Assembly (NCBI RefSeq): GCF_012849555.1
Contig: NZ_CP051685.1
Location: 2,790,001 to 2,854,000, forward strand
DNA from: Massilia forsythiae
Lineage (GTDB): Bacteria > Pseudomonadota > Gammaproteobacteria > Burkholderiales > Burkholderiaceae_D
Reading direction: 5' to 3'
Length of the DNA: 64,000 nt
The notes under the pieces are model-generated. The model saw only the letters and a program-made list of their open reading frames with translations, did not search any database and was not told where the DNA came from. Below, in pieces: positions 17,363-28,100 of the stretch. Within the stretch, counting starts at the first letter, position 1; each line of letters begins with the position of its first letter. The translations under genes and the position numbers were made by a program.

Positions 17363-17812
17363 ATGAGCTTGAAGACCCAAATCACCGACGACATGAAAGC
17401 CGCGATGCGCGCCAAGGAAAGCGGCAAGCTGGCCACCATCCGCCTGATCATCGCCGAGATCAAGCGCCGTGAAGTGGATGAACGCATCGAGCTGGACGAT
17501 GTCCAGACCGTCGCCGTGGTCGAAAAGATGATCAAGCAACGCAAGGATTCGATCACCCAGTTCGAAGCCGGCGGCCGCCAGGACCTGGCCGACATCGAAA
17601 AGGCCGAACTGGCCGTCTTGTCCTCCTACATGCCGGCCGGCCTGTCGGACGAGGAAATCGCCGCGGAAGTGCAGGCCGCCGTGGCCGCGTCGGGCGCCGC
17701 CGGTCCGCAGGACATGGGCAAGGTGATGGGCATCCTGAAGCCGAAGCTGGCCGGCCGCGCCGACATGACCGCGGTCTCGGCGCAGGTCAAGAAGGCGCTC
17801 GCCGGCGCCTGA
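17363..17812 (+). CDS. GatB/YqeY domain protein
   Basis: 149 residues from MSLKTQITDDM, preceded by GGAGA; an upstream in-frame ATG would add 9 residues. This is the YqeY family, a small all-helical protein related to the C-terminal tRNA-binding domain of GatB. Features: DDMKAAMRAKESGKLATIRL, RREVDERIELDD, and a C-terminal MGILKPKLAGRADM. It may bind tRNA, but the exact role is not known. It is a standard member of the block between rpsU and dnaG. Confidence 0.95.
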   Translation: MSLKTQITDDMKAAMRAKESGKLATIRLIIAEIKRREVDERIELDDVQTVAVVEKMIKQRKDSITQFEAGGRQDLADIEKAELAVLSSYMPAGLSDEEIAAEVQAAVAASGAAGPQDMGKVMGILKPKLAGRADMTAVSAQVKKALAGA

Positions 17813-17956
17813 TGGAAGACGTACGCCGTCTCCCGGATGGAAGCGGCGATGCGTTTTTGCGACTGGCGGCGTAGAGGCTATGTGGGCTTGTTGAAAATCA
17901 ATTGAGAGCGAGCCCTGCGGTATAGTCTGAGATTAGACAAACACTGTGAACGACAA

Positions 17957-19759
17957 GTGATCCCGCAATCATTCATTACCGATCTGCTCAACCGTGTCGA
18001 CATCGTCGATGTGGTCGGCCGCTACGTCCAGCTGAAAAAGGGCGGCGCCAACTACATGGGCCTGTGCCCTTTTCACAATGAAAAGTCGCCCAGCTTCACG
18101 GTCAGCCCGACCAAGCAGTTCTACCACTGCTTCGGCTGCGGTGCGCACGGCACCGCGATCGGCTTCCTGATCGAATACTCGGGCATGGGCTTCGTCGATG
18201 CCGTCAAGGACTTGTCGCAAAGCGTGGGCATGATCGTGCCCGAAGCCGACGACCGCATTCCGCCCGCCCAGCGCGCCGCCCAGCAGGCGCAATCGCTGGC
18301 CATGACCGACGCATTGAACCAGGCCTGCGATTTCTACCGCGCCCAGCTACGCACGGCGCCCGCCGCGGTCGCCTATTTGAAAGGCCGAGGCCTGACCGGC
18401 GAAGTGGCGGCGCGTTTCGGCATGGGGTATGCACCCTCCGGCTGGGACAGCCTGCGTTCGGTGTTCAACGACTACGACGCGCTGGCGCTGGTCGAATCCG
18501 GCCTGGTGATCGACAAGGTAGATGAGGACGGCGGTAACAAGAAGCGCTACGACCGTTTCCGCGAACGCATCATGTTCCCGATCCGTAACAGCAAGGGGCA
18601 GGTGATCGGCTTCGGCGGTCGTGTGATGGATGGCGGCGAGCCGAAATACCTGAACTCGCCGGAAACCCCGTTGTTCCAGAAGGGACTCGAGCTGTACGGC
18701 CTGTTCGAGGCGCGCCAGGCGATCCGCGACGCCGGCTACGTGCTGGTGACCGAAGGCTACATGGACGTGGTTGCGCTGGCCCAGCTCGGCTTTCCGCAAG
18801 CGGTGGCCACGCTCGGTACCGCCTGTACCAGCACCCATGTGCAAAAACTGCTGCGCCAGACCGACAACGTGATCTTCAGCTTCGACGGCGACAAGGCCGG
18901 CCGCCGCGCCGCCCGCCGCGCGCTGGAAGCGTGCTTGCCGCAAGTGTCGGACAGCAAGACCATCAAGTTCCTGTTCCTGCCGCAGGAACACGATCCTGAC
19001 AGCTACGTGCGCGAATTCGGCGCCGACGCCTTTGCGCGCGAAATCGACGAGGCGATCCCGCTGTCGCAGTTCCTGCTGCGCGAAGTCACGACCGAGCACG
19101 ACCTCGACACGCCGGAAGGGCGCGCCCACGTGCAGTTCGACGCCAAGCCGCTATTGCAGGCGATGGCGCCGTCGGCCCTGCGCCTGCAGATCGTGCGCGG
19201 CCTGGCCAACCTGACCGCGTCGACGCCGGCGGAAATCGAAGGCCTGTTCGAACTCTCGAAGCCGGTCTCGGTCGCACGCAAGGCGCCGCCGCGCCAGGGA
19301 CGGCCGGAACCGGTCGGCCTGGAACTGCAGATCACGCGCATGCTGATCTCGCATCCGACCTTGTCGTTGACCCTGGATGCAACCGCCACGAAAGCCTTCG
19401 AGAGCTTCGGCGGCGAGCAGGCCGAGCGCCTGTGCCAGCTGGTGGCGCAGGCACAGGCCTTGGGCGAGAACGCCACCTTCGCTGCCTTGTCGCAAGGTTT
19501 GAAGGAAGGCAGCAGCGAATTTGACCGCCTGATTTCCGAGATCGCGTCGGAACCGGAATCGGACATCGACCAGGACCGGGTTTGGCTGACAAGTGCTGTG
19601 CGCCAGATCAAGATGGACGTCTTAAAACAGGAGTTGAACCAGTTGTTTTCTTCCGGCCTGACCCCAGATCAGGTGAGTGCGCGCTATCGCGAAATCACAG
19701 CGCAGCAGGACCTCTTGAGCAGGGAGGCGGCAAACGAGACCCCGGCGAAATTCGCCTGA
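17957..19759 (+). CDS. dnaG: DNA primase DnaG
   Basis: 600 residues starting at GTG. DnaG makes RNA primers at the fork. The CHC2 zinc finger is Cys37, His40, Cys58 and Cys61 (LCPFHNEKSP, YHCFGCGAHG). The TOPRIM core has VLVTEGYMDVVAL and the DxD pair in FSFDGDKAGRRAARRAL. The C-terminal domain that binds the DnaB helicase follows a variable linker at about residue 430. Length and order match the betaproteobacterial norm. Confidence 0.98.
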   Translation: MIPQSFITDLLNRVDIVDVVGRYVQLKKGGANYMGLCPFHNEKSPSFTVSPTKQFYHCFGCGAHGTAIGFLIEYSGMGFVDAVKDLSQSVGMIVPEADDRIPPAQRAAQQAQSLAMTDALNQACDFYRAQLRTAPAAVAYLKGRGLTGEVAARFGMGYAPSGWDSLRSVFNDYDALALVESGLVIDKVDEDGGNKKRYDRFRERIMFPIRNSKGQVIGFGGRVMDGGEPKYLNSPETPLFQKGLELYGLFEARQAIRDAGYVLVTEGYMDVVALAQLGFPQAVATLGTACTSTHVQKLLRQTDNVIFSFDGDKAGRRAARRALEACLPQVSDSKTIKFLFLPQEHDPDSYVREFGADAFAREIDEAIPLSQFLLREVTTEHDLDTPEGRAHVQFDAKPLLQAMAPSALRLQIVRGLANLTASTPAEIEGLFELSKPVSVARKAPPRQGRPEPVGLELQITRMLISHPTLSLTLDATATKAFESFGGEQAERLCQLVAQAQALGENATFAALSQGLKEGSSEFDRLISEIASEPESDIDQDRVWLTSAVRQIKMDVLKQELNQLFSSGLTPDQVSARYREITAQQDLLSREAANETPAKFA

Positions 19760-19811
19760 CGGACGGCCATCGCCATGTCGGCGTTCTCGACTGGAAACTA
19801 TAGGGGTACGT

Positions 19812-19819
19812 GCTATAAT
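19812..19819 (+). promoter_or_regulatory. Extended -10 promoter element upstream of rpoD
   Basis: TGCTATAAT (19811-19819) combines a consensus -10 hexamer with the TG of an extended -10. There is no clear -35, as allowed for this promoter class. It lies after dnaG and about 110 bp before the rpoD start, so rpoD can be transcribed apart from the upstream genes. Confidence 0.6.
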
Positions 19820-19929
19820 CAAACGCTAACTATTGCAAGCTTTGAAACGATTAATCGTCTCGAACATGCGTGGAGTTTCAGTTAGCGCGGCATCAAAACT
19901 TTATCTTCAACCATCGTAAAGTGGTCGTC

Positions 19930-22200
<2,271 letters not shown>

Positions 22201-22358
22201 TCGTCGTGTTGTTTGCGTTGTTGACGCCGTCCGTCGTTGTTGATGCTTGACGGATTGGTGTTAAAAGCAATATCCTCTCGCCACTTCATGTTTGGCGATG
22301 CCTGCAATGGGCATCGTTGCGGTGGCGGGTAGGTGACGCTTCCGGATGGACCAGTTTC

Positions 22359-22437
<79 letters not shown>

Positions 22438-22458
22438 ATATTTTGTATAGAATGATGA

Positions 22459-22489
22459 AGGGGTTACGATGTACCGTAGCCCCTTTTTT
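22459..22489 (+). terminator. Rho-independent terminator after the tRNA
   Basis: GGGGTTACG (22460-22468) pairs with CGTAGCCCC (22475-22483; one G-U pair) over a 6-nt loop, followed by six T residues. Confidence 0.9.
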
Positions 22490-22916
22490 GTTATTCCTAT
22501 AAACAGCACTGTAATGTGTGTGCGATGTGTAGCAAGACATCAATTACAGCCGCTTCCCGCTGTTTAGAAATGCAATGCCCTATCTCCACACTATTTCTAG
22601 GTCTCGATCACTCACTTATCGCCTGCAACTCATGCAGAGGGGACTGTGCTAGGCCATGTGCTGAGCAAGTCATGTCAATGGAAGATGTCGGTTCGCGGGC
22701 GTTTTATAACCCTGCCTCAGCTATCGGTGTTGGCAATGGTCCGTTCAACGCATGCAATATCGGTGGCCCCGGTAACTTGTATCGTATATTGATGACACAA
22801 TTCTCCACTGCTACCGCAATACCTCTACGGATAATGCTGAGTTTGCATTGGCGATTTCTTGATCGCTGAAAAATTAGTTGCATTGGTCGCGTCGTCGATA
22901 GTCTTTGGCAATCTAC
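22490..22916. other. Gap between the tRNA terminator and the PAAR gene
   Basis: 427 bp with no frame that looks like protein on either strand. Base composition is lower in GC than the core DNA to the left. It marks the change from conserved chromosome to the type VI island. Confidence 0.45.
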
Positions 22917-23171
22917 TTACAATGAGGTTATCAATTTTGCACCGCATTCAGTTATGTCCCCATCGTAGGCATATGACCTGCCTTCATGTTGCGCGCCTGT
23001 GCCATTGGGTTTAATTGCAAAATTACCTTTGCACCTTGGACACCACGTCATGTCATCTTGAAGTGCCGCAGCTACACCCATCACAGTTGTGCCCGACGAT
23101 GCGCTGACGACTTGGCCGCCGTGATCAGTTTTGTCGTTGAGACGAATGACGCCACGTCCTTGGTGATTCAT
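22917..23171 (-). CDS. PAAR-domain type VI secretion tip protein
   Basis: 84 residues, the size of a PAAR domain alone. PAAR proteins cap the VgrG trimer with a zinc-bound cone that sharpens the spike. Seen here: the start RGVIRLNDKTDHGGQVVSAS, then GTTVMGVAAALQDDMTWCPRCKG (in two parts), and EGRSYAYDGDITECGAKL. No extra effector domain follows. On the minus strand it lies downstream of vgrG and the immunity gene, but a broken IS element now lies between, so it may have lost shared transcription. Confidence 0.88.
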   Translation of the reverse strand: MNHQGRGVIRLNDKTDHGGQVVSASSGTTVMGVAAALQDDMTWCPRCKGNFAIKPNGTGAQHEGRSYAYDGDITECGAKLITSL

Positions 23172-23357
23172 TTGTCGGTCCTATCAGTTTATTGTTGGGG
23201 AGCGCAAATCATATATGATTGGTTTGCGACCGCAATGCCAGCTATGTTTAATTATCTAAATTAAAAGATATTGATCACGCCAATGCCTTGGCCTCAAATT
23301 GAAGTGAGAGACTTAATAATAGGTGGTGTGACTTTTTATTCTTTAATTTTTGCTAAT

Positions 23358-24370
23358 GGCTTTGTTGCACAATTTCCCCTGCAGTGGCCAAAGGTGCGCA
23401 CGAGTAAACTAGCGGCATGACTGCTCCAGCAAAACAGAAGATCGAACGACCAACTAGGAAGACTACAATATGGCGCTCAAAGCGCGTGGTTCGCTTCTGA
23501 CCTGCTGGACAAGGATATGTGCTGGCACGGCAGTGCTAACTGCAAGCGGAGCCGTAGTACGAAGTACAGCGAGGCGGCGGTTCCCTTCTGCCTGGCTATC
23601 AAAGGCCTGTTCGATCTGCGTTTGCGTCAGGCGATGGGCATGACGAAGAGCCTGCTCGAGTTTGCCGGACTGGATTGGCAGGTTCCCGACTTCAGCATCG
23701 TCAGCCGCCGTCAGAAGCATCTTTCGGTGACGATCGGGGCGCAGCCAACAACGACGGGATTCCACCTGCTTGGCGACAGCACGGGCATCAAGATGCTGGG
23801 TGAAGGTGAGTGGAAGACCAAAAAGCATGGGGCCGCGTACCATCACCAATGGCGCAAGGTTCACCTTGGCATCGACGCGGCCACGCTGGAAATCCGGGCC
23901 ATCGAGGTGACCGACAACGCCACTGGCGATGCACCGATACTGCCGTGTTTTCTCGACCAGATTCCTACGAAGGAAATTATTGCGAGCTTCAGCGGCGACG
24001 GTGCCTATGATACGAAAGGCTGTCACGAAGCGATTGCGCAACGGAGGGCGCAGGCGATCATTCCCACGCGCAAGAACGGCAAGCCACGGAAGGGACAGCG
24101 GTCCGGTGCCAAAGCCCTCAATATCATCTTGACGATTATGCGCCGGTTTGGCCGGAAAATCTGGAAGAAGTAGAGCGGCTATCATCGGCATAGCCTTGTC
24201 GAGACCAAAATGCGTTGCTTCAATCTGCTTGGTGAACGCGTTATGGCATGTGACTTCGACCGTCAGGTGGCCGAGTTACAGGTTCGTGCTGCCGTCCTTA
24301 ATCGCTTTACGCGATTGGGTACGCCCATGACTGTGGCAGTAACCATGCTGTAATTCCGTTTGGGATTTGA
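23358..24370 (+). mobile_element. Decayed IS5-family insertion sequence, right end missing
   Basis: The left end is GGCTTTGTTGCACAATTTCC at 23358, the typical terminal inverted repeat of IS5/IS903-type elements. The transposase frame follows. After its final stop at 24351 no matching right end (GTGCAACAAAGCC) is present, and the sequence passes straight into the end of the immunity gene. The element is therefore a fixed remnant; it separates the immunity gene from the PAAR gene. Confidence 0.8.
23417..24351 (+). pseudogene. IS5-family transposase, inactivated
   Basis: A DDE transposase of the IS5 group broken in several places. The largest open part (23517-24173) includes STKYSEAAVPFCLAIKGLFD, the first catalytic region HLLGDSTGIKML, WRKVHLGIDAATLEI and FSGDGAYDTKGCH. 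A TAG at 24171-24173 replaces the tryptophan expected in KIWKKWSGYHRRS; the same frame then continues with SLVETKMRCF to the stop at 24351. Near the start there is a frameshift and a TAG at 23455. It can no longer make full transposase. Confidence 0.88.
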
Positions 24371-24381
24371 GTATTAGAAGC

Positions 24382-25125
24382 TCAACGAGATGTGGTATAA
24401 ATTTTAATTTCTTCGATTGTTGCTGATTCGCTTCCACCATTCAAATGTAAGTCGATTGTGCTTTTGGGGCCGAATATGCCGCTGGGAAACTCACAGCTTG
24501 TTAGCCCGCAGCTCAGATTTCGATGAACGTCGATGCTGGATTGAAGTTCCCAGAACTTCGTTTCTTTATCGATTCCGAACCCGTCTATTTCTAGATAGCC
24601 GGTAAAAGGGTGACGCGCTAACCAGTCTGCCTTTGGCGTGTTATCAGGCGTTCCATCAGGATAGGGCGTTCTGGTTTCGTGAAGCAAATGCTCAGGTATG
24701 CTTAATTTAATAACAATCGTGCTAACGCCAAAGTTACTTTTTGCCCTTGTGGAAACTTCTAATCCCAAATCTTCCCATACGCACCATACGATTTCTGTCT
24801 TGTCGCAATGGGGATTTCTTTTTAAGATACTTTTCCATGATGCCAATGTCCACCCGAATTCTAAGGGTTTGCCGTCAAAAAAAATATTTGATCCTTTTAT
24901 AATGATTTCAGGCTTGGCCTGTCTTTTTACATGCCGTGGTTGAGGGAGGGCAGTTATAGCACCTGTTGCTAGCGCAGCTTGATGTTTGATTTCGTTCCAC
25001 CGGTCTAACATCGTAGGTTCTCTTTTCTTCTCGGAAATTGATTGATCGGAAGGTTCTGCGCCTTTGGAAGTGGGAGCAAACAATGAAAAGACAAGTATTG
25101 TTCCACGGAGAAATATTTTCATCAT
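24382..25125 (-). CDS. Probable periplasmic immunity protein (DUF7738-like) of the VgrG effector
   Basis: 247 residues with an N-terminal export signal (MMKIFLRGTILVFSLFAPTS, then KGA as a likely cleavage site). The mature part has a segment with the pattern KGSNIFFDGKPLEFGWTLAS followed by VWEDLGLEV, which I associate with the DUF7738 family found next to type VI effectors. Its ATG overlaps the stop of vgrG (ATGA), so toxin and partner are co-translated. An exported partner fits an effector that acts in the periplasm, as known for the metallopeptidase VgrG2b of Pseudomonas aeruginosa and its immunity protein. GC content is low, like the effector part of vgrG. The immunity role is inference. 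Confidence 0.75.
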   Translation of the reverse strand: MMKIFLRGTILVFSLFAPTSKGAEPSDQSISEKKREPTMLDRWNEIKHQAALATGAITALPQPRHVKRQAKPEIIIKGSNIFFDGKPLEFGWTLASWKSILKRNPHCDKTEIVWCVWEDLGLEVSTRAKSNFGVSTIVIKLSIPEHLLHETRTPYPDGTPDNTPKADWLARHPFTGYLEIDGFGIDKETKFWELQSSIDVHRNLSCGLTSCEFPSGIFGPKSTIDLHLNGGSESATIEEIKIYTTSR

Positions 25126-28100
25126 TTTTTTATCTGATTCTTTTCTTTAAAAAGTGTAGTGAAATTTTTGTTGATGTAGTCCCAAGATTCTTGGCTCATT
25201 TTTTTAGCTCTGTTTATGGAATCAAGTACTTCTTTTTTATGTGCTTTCTCGATCGCTTCCCATTCTGTTGCAGATTCCCCTCGCTTCACCTCTTTCGGGT
25301 GTTTTACTGCCCAATCCGTTACCAGCTTGTCTTGCCAATTCGTGTCGAATGGATGAGTCAGAAAGCCTCGAGCAATTAGTGCAGGATCGATTGCTGTATC
25401 TCCGTTCCACCAGCGGTCCGCAACTGCTGATCCAACTTTTGTCACAGCGATTTTCGCTAATTCCGCAGCTAGAGTATGGAATGGATGGTTATCATGATCT
25501 TTTGCCAACTGAGAATGTGTTGGATTTGTCGATCCGTTCGTATTAGGATCACCTACACGGACGATTTGCTGATCGTCAACGCTATTTCCAACAAGGTGAA
25601 GCAAGGTGCTATAAACGAAATTATTAATATTGGCAATCAATCCAACCGTGTAATGAGGGATTATTCCCATGTATTTATATCCCGGTATTTTTGCAAGATT
25701 ATCCCTTATTTTCAGATAATCTTCGTATGCCTGCAATACGCGTGGGTCACTGTGCGCGCGTAGTAATATAAGCAAAACTCGATCTGCTTTCGTGCGCTCG
25801 CCGGATTCGATTGGTGTGAATTTCCATTCCACCTTGAACACTATATCGGCGATAGTTCCAGCTGTACTGGCAATCACATCGTCAGAGTCGAACATTCCAG
25901 TGACGACCGGAAGATTGTGTTTTCCAGGTGTGGGTGATGTCCATGGAAGAACATGAACGTGTCCCACCTTCCTTAAGCTGAGTTCCACGAAATTGCTGTG
26001 CGCGAAATAATCTTCAAGTACGTGAAGTGCTGCGCCGAAATGTCTGTATCCCTCCGGCCCTGGACCAGCAACTAGTGCCTTGTTTATCTCGCCAGACATG
26101 TATGTTGCTGAAGAATCGATATACCTCTTCATCGACGTTGTTGGATCGATAGAAGTGTACTCAGCAGAAGCTTTTGGCTGGAAATCTTTGTCGATAGTAT
26201 GTGGATCCGGCGTATTGGTGGAGTTATTGGTTGGATTGTCAATGTGCTCTACAGGTCGGTATACTCCCAGTATGGATGGAGTAACTTTAAATATTTGCTT
26301 TTTCTTTGGATCTTGCACAAATTCTAATTCTGCAAAAATGTCTACCAGCTCTGTTAACTCTTGACGAGAAAACGCTGTGGGAAAGTTTCTAGGCGCTTCA
26401 GGCTTTCGTACGATGGAAGGATCGAGCAATTGCGAGTAATCGCGCAGCCAGTTTCCGAAATATATCTTTTTGAGTGTATCTTCGTCTTTAAAATTTATCG
26501 AGGCGTTAAGTAAAGCATGTTCGATCGATTGATGACCAAACGATGAAGTCGGTCGCTCTTTATGATGTTCGCCTAGTCCTGCACCAAAAAATTCAACATT
26601 GCCCTCTTTTCCTTCGTTGTGTTGCGCATCTTCATCCTGCGATTTTTTTATGGCTTGCTGTACCTCGTGGTAATCGACTTTAAGTTCGCCGTCAAAGGCG
26701 GGCGAGCGATAGATAGCATATGTTGTTGAACCGGTATTGCAAAAATCGAAAAAGGCAATGTTGTAGGCAAATTTCGCCCCCTCATCGCCTTCTGCATCGG
26801 ATTTGAGTGTAGAAGTGCCATCTGGATTTTTCTCGGCCAAATCCTTGCGTAGTACTAAATCGATGTAGTGACCAAATTCGTGGATTAATGCGGTCAGCAG
26901 TTCCCAGGAGTGGTCGTTGCCCGCTGCAGCGCGATCGGCAGCCGTCTGGTGTACCAATATTTCGCGTGTTTCGTTGTCAAATGAAGCAGGGTAATGACAA
27001 CTCCTCATCACCTTTATGGCCGGCTGTTTGATCGAGCCATTTCTTAATTCCTCGTGCAGTTTGATATAGGTTTCTGCAGGTATGTCATAGCCAAATATGG
27101 GTGCCAAAAACATGACAAATTCGGCATATGTAAAATTTTTTGCGACCTGCTCGATCTGGTTAAATGCAAAGGTGCTTTCAAGGTGGTGGTCGGTTTCTAC
27201 AGCGGAACTGGCACTGGGCGCGACGGTGAAAGCTTGTCTTTTTTGTTCAGGTGCAGCCGAAATATTTTTCGGGGGCAAGGTCTCAAGGTTGCCGTGGAAA
27301 AGAACGGGCGACGAAGTAAAGAATTGTGTTTTGTCACTGATTTCAAATACGTGATTAGCGCCATGTAGCCTCACGCCTTTCTTGCCCCGGATGTCGACCC
27401 AGTCCGACTCGCTCAATAGCGCAAGCACCTTGTTGGCGATAACCTCGACGTCATCGTTCTGCGCCTGCACCGAAACCTTGCCACCAGCGGCGATCAGCCT
27501 CATCCCAGCTTTGTGTACGAATAAACGGAACGTCTTGCCGATGCTCGCGAATAGCCCTTCAGCACTTGCGATCGATAGACTTTTGCCACTGGTAATGGCT
27601 GTATGACGGTTGCTGGCAATGTGCGTAGATTGTGCGGAGCTCAGCTCGATACCTGCTGGACTCGTGACGACCAGATGCGGCTCGGCCAACTCCGGAAACT
27701 CTTTTGTACCTCCTCCCTGGAAAGCCTGGTTCTGGGATTGAAGGTCATTCACCGTGTCATTTTGCTGAAGTTCCTGGTTCTCCTGAGCGCCGTAGTGCTG
27801 CGCTAACTTGCCCATTTGTTCCTGCAGCTCCGTTGCCGTCGACAACTGCTTGATCGTTTCGCCCATGTCCTTGATATGAGAGTCGCCATTCGGCCGCGCC
27901 TCCGTGGTAATGAGCATGCCTTGGCCCGCCCGCGCCACGCCATGCCCATCGGTGCGCAACTCCCATCCCTCGCCGCGCTCGTCCTGGCGGCCGGACGTGT
28001 CCTCGATACGCGCGATGTGCCCAAGTGATAACTGACTACACTGATGATCGCTCTTCAACTGCACCTGGATCTTGCCCGGCGTATCGTCCAGCACCAGATG

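Noticed and set aside
22516..22869. 117-codon plus-strand frame after the tRNA terminator
   Set aside because: No ribosome site and no family resemblance; composition is that of random DNA.
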